A stretch of DNA of 46,136 nt from Candidatus Brachybacterium merdigallinarum (GTDB lineage Bacteria; Actinomycetota; Actinomycetes; Actinomycetales; Dermabacteraceae). Below, piece after piece: positions 7,437 through 15,727 of this stretch. Both the position numbers and the translations under genes were made by a program. The stretch's first letter is position 1. Every line of letters begins with the position of its first letter. The notes under the pieces were generated by a model that was not told the origin of the DNA, did no database searches, and saw only the letters and a program-made list of their open reading frames with translations. The DNA lies in assembly GCA_019115335.1 (NCBI GenBank), contig DXDT01000188.1, positions 1-46,136 of the forward strand, in the 5' to 3' direction.

Positions 7437-8573
7437 GTGCATATCCAGACCACTGCCGTGCAGACCCTGCGAGACCATGAGCATGGCGCCGTCGTCCCCC
7501 CGGTGCACCTGTCCTCCACCTTCGAGCTGGATCCGGAGACCGAGAGCAACCCCTTCGCCTACCAGCGCGGCAGCAACCCCACCCGCGCCCAGCTGGAGAC
7601 CGTGCTGGCCGCCCTCGAGGGCTCCGAGCACGCCTTCGCCTTCGCCACCGGGATGGCCGCGACCGCCGCCGCCTTCTCCACCCTCGAGTCCGGTGACGAG
7701 GTGCTGCTCTCCGCCAGTGTCTATGGCGGCACCTTCCGCTTCATCGACAAGGTCTTCCCGGGCCGCCGCCTCACCGGCCGTTTCGTCGCCGATCTCGGCG
7801 CCCTCACCGATGCGGATTTCACCGAGCACACCAAGATGGTCTTCGTCGAGACCCCGGCGAACCCGACCCTGCGGGTGACCGACCTGCGCCGCATCTCCGA
7901 GCTCGCCCACCGCCACGGCGCCCTGGTGGTGGTGGACAACACCTTCATGACCCCGGTCCTGCAGCGCCCTCTCGAGCTGGGAGCGGACGTCGTGGTGCAG
8001 TCCGCCACGAAGTTCCTCGCCGGCCACTCCGATCTGCTCGCCGGCACCGTCGCCACCAACGACGCCGGCCTCGCCGAGGCCTACGCTCTCTCCCAGAAGG
8101 CCGAGGGCGGGGTGCTCTCCCCGTTCGACGCCTACCGGCTGATCCAGGACCTCAAGACCCTCCCGCTGCGCCTCGAGCGCCAGCAGGCCAATGCCATCGC
8201 CCTGCGTCACTTCCTCGACGCGCGCGAGGACATCTCCCAGGTGTGGTTCCCCGGCTCGCACAGCGAGGAGGAGGCCCGCATCCACGCCTCGCAGGCTTCC
8301 GGCCCCGGTGCCGTGGTGTCCTTCGAGCTGGCACCCGGCCTGGACCGGGTCACCTTCCTGCGGGCGCTGCGCTTCCCCGCCTTCGCCGTGAGCCTGGGCG
8401 GGGTCGAGTCCCTGATCTGCCGCCCGGCCACCATGACCCATGAGGCCATGACCGACCAGGCGCGCAGCGAGGCAGGCATCAGCGACCAGATGCTGCGGCT
8501 CTCCGTCGGCATCGAGGACGAGCGCGATCTGATCGCGGACCTCGAGCAGGCGCTGGTCGCCGCCGCCCGCTGA
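7437..8573 (+). CDS. Trans-sulfuration family PLP enzyme (cystathionine gamma-synthase/lyase or homologue)
   Basis: Fold-type I PLP enzyme of 378 aa in the Cys/Met metabolism family. Visible signatures: YxR motif at Y42-R44 contacting the cofactor phosphate, [49 protein letters not shown] with the Schiff-base lysine K192, and the C-terminal [17 protein letters not shown] and LRLSVGIED. Sequence alone does not separate cystathionine gamma-synthase, cystathionine beta- or gamma-lyase and methionine gamma-lyase. GTG 7437 is chosen because GGAGG lies five nt upstream; an upstream GTG at 7392 would start at the predicted transcription start and lacks a ribosome site. The next genes form an amino-acid ABC importer, which suggests a joint role in taking up and using cystine or another sulfur amino acid. 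Confidence 0.92.
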   Translation: MHIQTTAVQTLRDHEHGAVVPPVHLSSTFELDPETESNPFAYQRGSNPTRAQLETVLAALEGSEHAFAFATGMAATAAAFSTLESGDEVLLSASVYGGTFRFIDKVFPGRRLTGRFVADLGALTDADFTEHTKMVFVETPANPTLRVTDLRRISELAHRHGALVVVDNTFMTPVLQRPLELGADVVVQSATKFLAGHSDLLAGTVATNDAGLAEAYALSQKAEGGVLSPFDAYRLIQDLKTLPLRLERQQANAIALRHFLDAREDISQVWFPGSHSEEEARIHASQASGPGAVVSFELAPGLDRVTFLRALRFPAFAVSLGGVESLICRPATMTHEAMTDQARSEAGISDQMLRLSVGIEDERDLIADLEQALVAAAR

Positions 8574-8677
8574 GCCCCGCCCCACTCTCCCTCCGAGCAC
8601 CACACGCTTCACACCCCACGCCCGACACGCCACTCCACCCCGTTACGCCTCCGAACCCCTCCAGAAGGAGACCTGCC

Positions 8678-9544
8678 ATGAGCGCACTGTCCCGCCCCAC
8701 CCGTCGTCTCGCCCTCGCCGCCGGTGGCGGCCTCGGTCTCGCCGCCCTCCTCGCAGCCTGCGGGGAGAGCCAGAACCGCGATGGCAGCGCCCCCGGTGGG
8801 GATGCCGGCGCCTCCGACGGCGGCGGCTCCGGCGAGGACGTGCTGGCCCGCATCCAGGAATCCGGCACTGTGCGCATCGGCGTCGAGGGCACCTACCGCC
8901 CCTACGCCTTCCACGACGACTCCGGTGCCCTGGTCGGCTTCGAGAAGGAGATCGCCGACGCGGTCGCCGCGCAGCTCGGCGCCGAGCCCGAGTACATCGA
9001 GACCGAGTGGGATTCGCTGATCGCGGGCCTGGACGTGGATCGCTACGACATCGTCATCAACAACGTGGGCATCACCCCGGAGCGCGAGGAGGTCTACGCC
9101 TTCTCCGAGCCGTACGCCCGCTCGATCGGCCGCATCGCGGTGCCGGCGGACTCCGAGATCACCACTGTCGACCAGCTCGACGGGGTGCGCGCCGCCCAGA
9201 CCGCCACCAGCAACTGGGCCGCCGAGATGACCGAGCTCGGGGCCGAGGTGGTGCCGGTGCAGGGCTTCGCCGAGGCGGTGGAGCTGCTGGTCCAGGGCCG
9301 CGCCGATGCCTCCGCCAACGACCTGGTCTCCTTCCAGACCTACCTGGAGGAGAACCCCGACGCGCCCATCCGCCTGCTGGACGAGGAGCTGCCCACCGAC
9401 ATCCTGGTGGGCGTCATCATGCAGCAGGACCAGCAGCCCCTGCTCGACGCCGTCAACGAGGCGCTGGCCGCCATCACGGAGGACGGCACCCTGACCGGCA
9501 TCTACGAGGAGTGGGTGGGCCAGGACATCAGCCCCGAGGCCTGA
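8678..9544 (+). CDS. Polar amino-acid ABC transporter substrate-binding lipoprotein (family 3)
   Basis: Extracytoplasmic receptor of an amino-acid importer, 288 aa. The signal peptide begins with Arg-Arg after ten residues and ends in a lipobox LLAAC with the lipidated cysteine at C28, followed by a Gly/Ser/Asp linker to about residue 48. The mature domain has the SBP_bac_3 features GTVRIGVEGTYRPYAFHDDSGALVGFEKEIADAVAAQLG, the ligand-loop segment WDSLIAGLDVDRYDIVINNVGITPEREEVYAFSEPY and a C-terminal DGTLTGIYEEWVG. The overall look is closest to cystine-binding (FliY/TcyA-like) members, in line with the trans-sulfuration gene 104 nt upstream, but the ligand is inference. AAGGAG precedes ATG 8678 by seven nt. 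Confidence 0.93.
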   Translation: MSALSRPTRRLALAAGGGLGLAALLAACGESQNRDGSAPGGDAGASDGGGSGEDVLARIQESGTVRIGVEGTYRPYAFHDDSGALVGFEKEIADAVAAQLGAEPEYIETEWDSLIAGLDVDRYDIVINNVGITPEREEVYAFSEPYARSIGRIAVPADSEITTVDQLDGVRAAQTATSNWAAEMTELGAEVVPVQGFAEAVELLVQGRADASANDLVSFQTYLEENPDAPIRLLDEELPTDILVGVIMQQDQQPLLDAVNEALAAITEDGTLTGIYEEWVGQDISPEA

Positions 9545-9578
9545 TGCCCCGCCGACCTGCTTCTGTGATTCCTACGTG

Positions 9579-9597
9579 ATGCTCTGATGCTCTGATG
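9579..9597 (+). repeat. 8-bp tandem repeat spanning the permease start
   Basis: ATGCTCTG occurs twice in tandem (9579-9586, 9587-9594) directly before the permease ATG at 9595. Each copy carries an ATG in a different frame, and there is no Shine-Dalgarno sequence. Gain or loss of a unit would not change the permease reading frame but could alter initiation efficiency. Confidence 0.55.
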
Positions 9598-10260
9598 TCC
9601 AGAATCCTCGAACTGTGGATCGACTCCCTGCCCCGAATGCTGCTGGCGCTCGTGGAGACGACCGTCCCGCTGTCCATCCTCGCCTTCGCGATCGCGATGG
9701 CGATCGCCGTGGTGGTCGCTCTGGTGCGGCTGTACGTCCCCGGCCCGCTGGCCTGGCTGGCCTGGGCCTACGTGCAGGTGTTCCGCGGCACCCCGCTGGT
9801 GGTGCAGCTGTTCATCGTCTACTTCGGTCTGCCGAACGTCGGGATCGTGCTCGAGGCCTTCCCGGCCGCGGTGATCACGCTCGCTCTGAACTCGGGGGCC
9901 TACGCCTCCGAGGCGGTGCGCGCCTCGATCCTCTCCATCCCTCGCGGCCAGTTCGAGGCGGCGCAGACCCTCAACCTCTCCCGCGTGGCGACCTTCCGCC
10001 GGGTGGTCGCCCCGCAGGCGATCCGGATCGCGGTGCCGCCGCTGGCCAACGACTTCATCGACGTGGTCAAGGGCACCTCCCTGGTCTTCGCGATCACCCT
10101 GATCGACGTGTTCCAGGTGGGTCGACAGGTCGCGGCGGCCACCTACGAACCCCTGATCATGTACACCCTGGTCGCCCTGATCTACCTGGTGATGGTCTCC
10201 CTGCTCAGCCTCGGCCAGAGCGCTCTCGAGAGGAAGGTGTCCGCCCATGTCCGCAGCTGA
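9595..10260 (+). CDS. Polar amino-acid ABC transporter permease
   Basis: HisM/GlnP-type inner-membrane permease, 221 aa, about five transmembrane segments. Typical features: the first helix LLALVETTVPLSILAFAIAM, the WAYVQVFRGTPLVVQLFIVYFGLP segment shared by the family, and the ATPase-docking EAA loop at about 120-150 (EAAQTLNLSRVATFRRVVAPQA, in pieces). It lies 50 nt after the binding-protein gene and its last 14 nt overlap the ATPase gene, so the three form one transporter operon. The start at 9595 keeps the usual N-terminus but has no ribosome-binding site; translation may depend on re-initiation, and the start codon sits in a tandem repeat. Confidence 0.93.
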   Translation: MSRILELWIDSLPRMLLALVETTVPLSILAFAIAMAIAVVVALVRLYVPGPLAWLAWAYVQVFRGTPLVVQLFIVYFGLPNVGIVLEAFPAAVITLALNSGAYASEAVRASILSIPRGQFEAAQTLNLSRVATFRRVVAPQAIRIAVPPLANDFIDVVKGTSLVFAITLIDVFQVGRQVAAATYEPLIMYTLVALIYLVMVSLLSLGQSALERKVSAHVRS

Positions 10261-11035
10261 TCCGCAGCGCTCCACCGATCCCGCGGCCACCGGCCACCCG
10301 CTGCGCCTGAGCGGGATCCGCAAGACCTTCGGCGACCTGGTCGCACTGGACGACATCGACCTCGAGGTCGCCCGCGGCACCACCACGGTGCTGCTGGGCC
10401 CCTCGGGCTCCGGCAAGTCGACCCTGCTGCGCTGCGTGAACCTGCTGGAGAAGCCGGATGCCGGACAGATCGACCTCGGGGACGGCCCGATCGAGGTGGG
10501 CGGCGCGCTCAGCGCCCGCACCACCCGGGAGATCCGCTCCCGCTCGACCATGGTCTTCCAGCAGTTCAACCTGTTCCCGCACCTGACCGCGCTGGGCAAC
10601 GTGACCCTCGCTCCCGTCGAGACCCTGGGTCGCAGCAGCCGGGTCGCGGAGGAGGAGGGCCGCGCACTGCTGGCCAAGGTGGGTCTGGCGGACAAGGCCG
10701 ATGCCTACCCGGACCGTCTCTCCGGCGGCCAGCAGCAGCGCGTCGCGATCGCCCGTGCGCTGGCCATGGATCCCGACTTCCTGCTGTTCGACGAGCCGAC
10801 CTCCGCTCTGGACCCCGAGCTCGCCGCCGAGGTGGTCGCGGTGCTCGCCGACCTCGCCGCGGAGCAGCGCACCCTGGTGGTCGTCACCCACTCCCTGGCC
10901 TTCGCCCGCCGCGTCGCCGATCGAGTGGTGTTCCTCGAAGCGGGCAGGATCGTCCAGGACGGCTCCCCGGAGGAGTTCTTCTCCAGCCAGGAGCCCCGGC
11001 TGCGCCGCTTCCGGGAGGTCATCGGCTCGGTCTGA
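10247..11035 (+). CDS. Polar amino-acid ABC transporter ATP-binding protein
   Basis: Cytoplasmic ATPase of the importer, 262 aa. Walker A GPSGSGKST at residues 51-59, Q-loop in VFQQFNLFPHLTALGNV at about 103-119, ABC signature LSGGQQQR at 158-165, Walker B and D-loop LLFDEPTSALD at 179-189, H-loop VVVTHSL near 212. The N-terminal 18 residues are a hydrophilic extension. ATG 10247 has AGGAAGG eight nt upstream, inside the permease gene, giving a 14-nt overlap and probable translational coupling. Best matched in style to GlnQ/TcyN-type ATPases. No further gene follows in the operon; the next start is 170 nt downstream. Confidence 0.95.
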   Translation: MSAADPQRSTDPAATGHPLRLSGIRKTFGDLVALDDIDLEVARGTTTVLLGPSGSGKSTLLRCVNLLEKPDAGQIDLGDGPIEVGGALSARTTREIRSRSTMVFQQFNLFPHLTALGNVTLAPVETLGRSSRVAEEEGRALLAKVGLADKADAYPDRLSGGQQQRVAIARALAMDPDFLLFDEPTSALDPELAAEVVAVLADLAAEQRTLVVVTHSLAFARRVADRVVFLEAGRIVQDGSPEEFFSSQEPRLRRFREVIGSV

Positions 11036-11204
11036 GTGCCGGATCAGCTGCCGTCCGAGCCCGGGATCCGGCGCCTGCCGACCCGATCTGAGTTGCCGAG
11101 CTGTTACCGCCCTTACAGCTGGCATTCGACAACGACCGATAGAGTGTCCTGGTCGGAGGTCCACGCCGCGACCTCCACCCGATATCTACTCCGTGAGGAG
11201 CCCC

Positions 11205-12095
11205 ATGGCCCGCCATAATGTGATCTTCGGTCGCGACCAGGCCGTTCAGCAGGGACGCCACAGCGGCCCCCAGTTCGGAACCTCCCCCCAGGGTGGTGCC
11301 CGTGGCCAGACCCAGTGGTCCTCCGGCTTCGAGCAGCAGGGCGGGGATCAGCTCGAGGCGATGTACGCCCGCCCCGCAGCGACCGGGCACGACACCGGCC
11401 GGATGACGATGCGCGATGCGCTCAACGCCATCACCGCGACCCTGGGCGTGATCATCATCGTCGGCACCGTCGTCGCGATCTCGCCGTACGTCCTGGGCTT
11501 CGTCGGCGGGGAGACCGGCCTGCAGCTGGGTCTGCTGCTGACCGGTGTGGCCACCGTGATCGGTGTTGTCGGCGGGCTGGTGACCGGCCTGATCAACGCG
11601 TTCAAGAAGGTGCCCTCCGCCGCCCTGGTGCTGCTCTACGCCCTCTTCGAGGGTCTGCTGCTGGGCGGCATCAGCGGCGCCATGGAGTACGTCTACTCCG
11701 GCATCGCCCTGCAGGCGGTGACCGGCACCCTGCTGGTGGCGGGCACCGTGCTGCTGTTCCAGCACCTCGGGATCCTCCGCACCTCCCCGGCGATGAACCG
11801 CATCATCGCGATCGCGATGGTCGCCTACCTCATCTTCGGCCTGGTCAACATCGGGTTCCTGCTGATCTCGGGCATCAGCCTGCGCGACGGCTGGGTGGGC
11901 CTGGCCATCGGCGGCCTCGCCGTCGTGATGGCCTCCTACTGCCTGGTGGGCGACTTCGAGGACGTCAAGGCCTCCGTCAACGGCGGCGTGCCCCGCGTCT
12001 ACGCCTGGCGCTGCGCCTTCGGCATCGCGGTCTCCATGGTCTGGCTGTACATCGAGATCCTGCGGATCATCGCGATCCTGCGCGGGAACGACTGA
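11205..12095 (+). CDS. Bax inhibitor-1 / YccA family membrane protein
   Basis: Integral membrane protein of 296 aa. Residues 1-70 are hydrophilic and rich in Gln, Gly and Ser (cytoplasmic); seven hydrophobic segments follow, roughly 80-100, 106-128, 138-158, 160-182, 195-215, 220-240 and 262-285. Actinobacterial BI-1 members share the long Gln/Gly-rich N-terminus and motifs such as LYALFEGLLLGGIS and VGDFEDVKASVNGGVPRVYAWRCAFGI, which carries acidic residues near the pore of the family. Members act as calcium leak channels or stress-protective membrane proteins in studied organisms; the role here is unknown. ATG 11205 has GAGGAG four nt upstream. Confidence 0.92.
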   Translation: MARHNVIFGRDQAVQQGRHSGPQFGTSPQGGARGQTQWSSGFEQQGGDQLEAMYARPAATGHDTGRMTMRDALNAITATLGVIIIVGTVVAISPYVLGFVGGETGLQLGLLLTGVATVIGVVGGLVTGLINAFKKVPSAALVLLYALFEGLLLGGISGAMEYVYSGIALQAVTGTLLVAGTVLLFQHLGILRTSPAMNRIIAIAMVAYLIFGLVNIGFLLISGISLRDGWVGLAIGGLAVVMASYCLVGDFEDVKASVNGGVPRVYAWRCAFGIAVSMVWLYIEILRIIAILRGND

Positions 12096-12132
12096 CCACT
12101 CCGTTCCACCGGCGCGGTCTGTCGCGCCGCCT

Positions 12133-12138
12133 ATGATC
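12133..12138 (+). promoter_or_regulatory. Putative -10 box for the cardiolipin synthase gene
   Basis: TATGAT matches five of six consensus positions. No convincing -35 is seen. Initiation near 12145 would place the hairpin at 12139-12172 at the extreme 5' end of the transcript. Confidence 0.35.
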
Positions 12139-12172
12139 GGACGGCGGGCCCCGAACGGGGCCCGCCGTCCGT
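12139..12172. terminator. 15-bp GC hairpin between the BI-1 gene and cls
   Basis: Arms 12139-12153 and 12158-12172 pair perfectly around loop GAAC and are followed by TCTTTCCC. It lies 43 nt after the BI-1 stop and only 19 nt before the cls start codon, so it can terminate the upstream gene. Confidence 0.75.
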
Positions 12173-12191
12173 CTTTCCCGGGAGGACCCCG

Positions 12192-13676
12192 ATGGTGCTG
12201 TGGCAGTGGATCCTGGATCACTGGGTCGTGGTGTGGACCTATGCCTACATCGCCCTGGACGTGGCGTTGCGCATCGCGGGGCTGATCCTGGTCCCGCGCA
12301 ATCGCCGCCCGGGCTCGGCGCTCGCCTGGCTGCTGGCGATCATGGTGCTTCCGCTGGTCGGATTCCCCCTATACCTGCTGCTGGGCAAGGCCGAGCTGCC
12401 GCGCAAGCGCCGCATCAAACAGGAGCGGATCAACGCCGTGATGCGGGCCCGCGCGGAGCGGATCCCCGACAGCGAGCTCGACCATGACGCGCCCAGCTGG
12501 CTGCAGTCCGCGGTGCGCCTGAACCGGGAGCTGGGCGCCTTCCCGCTGACCGGCAACAACTCCGCGGACCTCGAGATCGACTACGACTCCTCGATCGCGG
12601 CGATGGCGGCGGACATCCGCAGCGCCGAGCGGGATGTGCACGTGCTGTTCTACACGATGGTGCTCGACGAGGTCACCGAGGACTTCTTCGCCGCTCTCGC
12701 CGAGGTCGCCGACCGCGGGGTGCAGGTGCGGGTGCTGTACGACCACTGGGGCTCGCTCAGTCACGGCAAGGTGTACCGGGCGATGCGTCGCCTGCTGGAC
12801 GCTCACGGGATCGAGCACTACCCGATGATGCCGGTCAAGCCGTTCAGCGATGGCGCGTTCCAGCGCCCGGACCTGCGCAACCATCGCAAGCTGCTGGTCG
12901 TGGACGGCGAGATCGGCTGGATGGGCAGCCAGAACATGATCGCGCCCCACTACGACAAGCCCTCGAACATCCGGCGCGGCCTGCACTGGCAGGAGACCAT
13001 GATCCGCTTCCGCGGCCCGATTGTCTCGGAGATGAACCTGCTGTTCGCGATCGACTGGTACTACGAGTCCGATGAGCAGCTGGAGGAGGAGACCCTGGTG
13101 CGGCGGGCCTCGGACACCTCCGGCACGTACGAGTGCCAGCTGGTCCCCAGCGGTCCCGGTTTCGTGTTCGAGAACAATCTGCTGTTGTTCAACCAGCTTT
13201 TCTACTCCGCCGACCATCACATCCGCGCGGTCAGCCCGTACTTCGTGCCCGATGAGTCGATGCTCGCGGCGCTGATCACGGCGGCGCGGCGCGGCGTGGA
13301 GGTGGAGCTGTTCGTCTCCGAGATCGGGGACCAGTTCCTGGTCTTCCACGCCCAGCGCTCCTACTACACGGCGCTGCTGGAAGCCGGGGTGCGGATCTGG
13401 CTCTACCGGGCGCCGACGATCCTGCACGCCAAGCACGTGACGATCGACGAGTCCGTGACGGTGCTGGGATCCTCCAACATGGACATCCGCTCATTCCTGC
13501 TGGACATGGAGAGCTCGGTGATGGTGGGCGGCACCGACTTCATGGAGAAGATGCACGAGGTCGAGGAGGTCTACCGCTCCCGCAGCAGGGAACTGACCCT
13601 GGAGGAGTGGGAGCGGCGTCCCCGGGCCATGATGCTGCTGGACAACCTGTGCCGCCTCGCCTCGGCAGTGGTCTGA
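12192..13676 (+). CDS. cls: Cardiolipin synthase (phospholipase D superfamily)
   Basis: Condenses two phosphatidylglycerols, or phosphatidylglycerol with another lipid, to cardiolipin at the cytoplasmic membrane. 494 aa. Two N-terminal transmembrane segments (about 8-32 and 42-64, a typical PLDc_N domain with PRNRRPGSALAWLLAIMVLP) precede two HKD motifs: H231-K233-D238 in HRKLLVVDGEIGWMGSQN and H412-K414-D419 in HAKHVTIDESVTVLGSSNMD. Length and domain order are those of ClsA-type enzymes. GGGAGG lies eight nt before ATG 12192. A 15-bp hairpin sits in the short gap upstream. Confidence 0.95.
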   Translation: MVLWQWILDHWVVVWTYAYIALDVALRIAGLILVPRNRRPGSALAWLLAIMVLPLVGFPLYLLLGKAELPRKRRIKQERINAVMRARAERIPDSELDHDAPSWLQSAVRLNRELGAFPLTGNNSADLEIDYDSSIAAMAADIRSAERDVHVLFYTMVLDEVTEDFFAALAEVADRGVQVRVLYDHWGSLSHGKVYRAMRRLLDAHGIEHYPMMPVKPFSDGAFQRPDLRNHRKLLVVDGEIGWMGSQNMIAPHYDKPSNIRRGLHWQETMIRFRGPIVSEMNLLFAIDWYYESDEQLEEETLVRRASDTSGTYECQLVPSGPGFVFENNLLLFNQLFYSADHHIRAVSPYFVPDESMLAALITAARRGVEVELFVSEIGDQFLVFHAQRSYYTALLEAGVRIWLYRAPTILHAKHVTIDESVTVLGSSNMDIRSFLLDMESSVMVGGTDFMEKMHEVEEVYRSRSRELTLEEWERRPRAMMLLDNLCRLASAVV

Positions 13677-13734
13677 GAGGTCGCTGGCGCCCCGGGACGC
13701 GGCACCGGGCCCGCGCTCCGCCCAGCCGCCCCGC

Positions 13735-14577
13735 TCAGCCGGACAGGCCGGTGAGCGACTCGTAGGCGGAGGCGGTCGCCTCCTCGTGCTCGGTCACTCC
13801 GATCGCCGTGTCGGAGTGGAAGAAGCTGGGGCCCTCGGGGGTCGTCAGCACCACCACCACGATCTCGGTGGCGGAGAACGTCTCGAGGTTGTGCTGGCCG
13901 AAGTGCAGCTCCGCCCGGGTGCGATAGCCCGGCATCCCGGCGATGGTGACGGGCTCGGTGACCTTGTTCTCCACGGTCCGCTGGCTGGTGTCGCCCCAGA
14001 TGGAGCCGTCGGCGACGATGCAGTCCACCATCCGGATGGAGGCCGCTTCGTCGCCCGGGTACTCGACGCCGGGCTGCCATTCCACGGCCCCCACGGCGAC
14101 GAGGGAGACCCAGGTCCCCTCGATCACGCCGTAGGCGGTCTGGGTGTCCGCCATGAAGGCGCCGTAGGTCAGCTCGCTGCGCGAGGTGTACGCGGCCGGG
14201 GGGATGAACTCGAGGCCGCCGCCCCGCAGCCGGCTGGAGGGGTTGGAGGAGGTGTGGCCGCGGTCGGTGTCCCAGCAGCGCTCCTCGGTGACCGGGGCGG
14301 CCGAGGTGGTGGTCTCGCCCGAGCTCGGGGTGGCGGAGTCGGTGAGCTCCGGTCGGGGCGAGGCGGAGGACGACGCGGAGGTGGTCGCTCCCGCTGACGG
14401 GTCCCCGCCTCCGCCGGGACCGCGCAGCAGCAGGTAGCCGACGGTCGCCCCCACGATCAGCAGGAACACCAGGGCGAAGGCGATGCCCCCGATCAGCAGG
14501 GCACTGCCCCCGCCGCTGCCGCCGGGTCCGCCGGCCGGGTGCTGGGGTGGGGTGTGCTGGGGAGGTGGGGTGTGCAC
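13735..14577 (-). CDS. Single-pass membrane protein with extracytoplasmic domain, paralogue of the next gene
   Basis: No assigned function. 280 aa: residues 1-24 are Pro/Gly/Gln/His-rich; a transmembrane helix at about 26-51 (ALLIGGIAFALVFLLIVGAT) ends in Arg-Gly; a Ser/Thr/Pro/Ala-rich linker runs to about 95; and a globular domain of about 185 residues follows with two cysteines that may pair (C102 in EERCWD and C179 in MVDCIV). Type II topology is likely. The globular domain aligns by eye with that of the neighbouring gene (RGGGLEF vs RGGDLEY, GMPGY vs GYPGW, VLTTPEGPSFFHSD vs VVEGPDGPSALSSD, EHEEA vs DHEDH). GTG 14577 has AAGGAG five nt upstream. The gap of 42 nt to the upstream gene suggests an operon. 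Confidence 0.8.
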   Translation of the reverse strand: MHTPPPQHTPPQHPAGGPGGSGGGSALLIGGIAFALVFLLIVGATVGYLLLRGPGGGGDPSAGATTSASSSASPRPELTDSATPSSGETTTSAAPVTEERCWDTDRGHTSSNPSSRLRGGGLEFIPPAAYTSRSELTYGAFMADTQTAYGVIEGTWVSLVAVGAVEWQPGVEYPGDEAASIRMVDCIVADGSIWGDTSQRTVENKVTEPVTIAGMPGYRTRAELHFGQHNLETFSATEIVVVVLTTPEGPSFFHSDTAIGVTEHEEATASAYESLTGLSG

Positions 14578-14619
14578 GGATGCTCCTTCAGACCGCAGCG
14601 GGGCGCAGGGACGGGAGGA

Positions 14620-15570
14620 TCATTCGACGACCTCCAGGGATGCGATGATCTCCTCGAGTCCAGCGGCGTGGTCCTCGTGGTCGGCGGCGACGTCGGAGGA
14701 CAGCGCGCTGGGGCCGTCGGGTCCTTCGACGACGATCGCGGTGACGATGGAGGCGCTCGAGGTCTGCAGCGCGTCGGGATCCTCGAAGTGGTAAGTGGCC
14801 TGGACGATCCATCCCGGGTAGCCGTCCACGCTGGTCGCCTCGGTGCGGTAGTCCGTGACAGTGGGGTTCTCGCCGAAGGTGGTGATCACCCCGGCGGTGG
14901 TCGCGTAGCACTGGAAGATCGCCACCGCCGCCGTCTCGAGGCCTGGATAGCCGCCCTCGTCCTCGGGGAAGGAGACCTTGCCGAGGTTGACCACGCTGTA
15001 CCAGTTGTTCTCGACGTTGCGGCCCTGCCCGGCGACCTCCGACATGTACGGCAGGGCGCTGTGGTGCCAGGGGAAGTCCCATCCGTCCGGGATCGTGTAC
15101 TCGAGGTCGCCGCCGCGGATCCTGCCGCGCGGGGAGGGCTCTGCGCCGGCGCCGTCGTAGGGGATCGAGCACTCGGTGGTGGGCGCCTGGGTGAAGATCG
15201 GCGGGGGCGGGGCGATGTCCGGGTCATCGGGGTTGGGGACGTATTCGTCCTGCCCCTCGCCGGTACGGGGCGCGGCGGAGGGCGGTGCCCCGTCGGAGTC
15301 CTCCAGCACCGAGCGGAACACGGTCTGCGACAGGATCAGGGCGAGGATCGCCAGGACCACGACGCTCGCGCCGACCACCGAGAGAGTGATCGCCAGCGCC
15401 CGATTCCGGGAGCGCTCGGAGGGCTCGCCGAGGGTCGCCGGACCGGAGGTCTCCCCGAACTGGGGCAGGCCCTCGCCGTCCTGGGCGGGTCCGAAATCCG
15501 GCAGGGTGGTCAGCGGGGGCTCCTCCGACGGCGCCCCCTGCGCCTGCGGATCCTGCTGATCCTGAGTCAT
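14620..15570 (-). CDS. Single-pass membrane protein with extracytoplasmic domain, paralogue of its downstream neighbour
   Basis: No assigned function. 316 aa: an acidic, Gln/Pro-rich cytoplasmic N-terminus (1-57), a transmembrane helix at about 59-82 (ALAITLSVVGASVVVLAILA) and a Pro/Asp-rich linker to about 130. The C-terminal domain of about 185 residues has two cysteines (TTECSIP and FQCYATT), like its tandem paralogue. ATG 15570 is preceded by GGGGAGG with four nt spacing on the minus strand; the frame stays open upstream to 15864 but that part overlaps the divergent thiD-like gene. Probably transcribed with the following paralogue; divergent from the thiD-like gene across about 157 bp. 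Confidence 0.8.
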   Translation of the reverse strand: MTQDQQDPQAQGAPSEEPPLTTLPDFGPAQDGEGLPQFGETSGPATLGEPSERSRNRALAITLSVVGASVVVLAILALILSQTVFRSVLEDSDGAPPSAAPRTGEGQDEYVPNPDDPDIAPPPPIFTQAPTTECSIPYDGAGAEPSPRGRIRGGDLEYTIPDGWDFPWHHSALPYMSEVAGQGRNVENNWYSVVNLGKVSFPEDEGGYPGLETAAVAIFQCYATTAGVITTFGENPTVTDYRTEATSVDGYPGWIVQATYHFEDPDALQTSSASIVTAIVVEGPDGPSALSSDVAADHEDHAAGLEEIIASLEVVE

Positions 15571-15693
15571 CGATTCCTCCCCACCCTCCCCGAGCCTCCG
15601 CGGCACTGCTGGGTGCCGTCCTCGCGCGGCACGACCGTACCCCGGAGATTCTCGCACTGCCGACCATGATAGGAGCTGTCCAGCACCCCTTGA

Positions 15694-15699
15694 TACTCT
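15694..15699 (+). promoter_or_regulatory. Putative -10 box for the thiD-like gene
   Basis: TACTCT fits TANNNT; initiation near 15706 leaves a 22-nt leader containing GGAGA before ATG 15728. No clear -35. Confidence 0.35.
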
Positions 15700-15727
15700 C
15701 GCCGCACCCGAGCTGATGGAGACCCGA

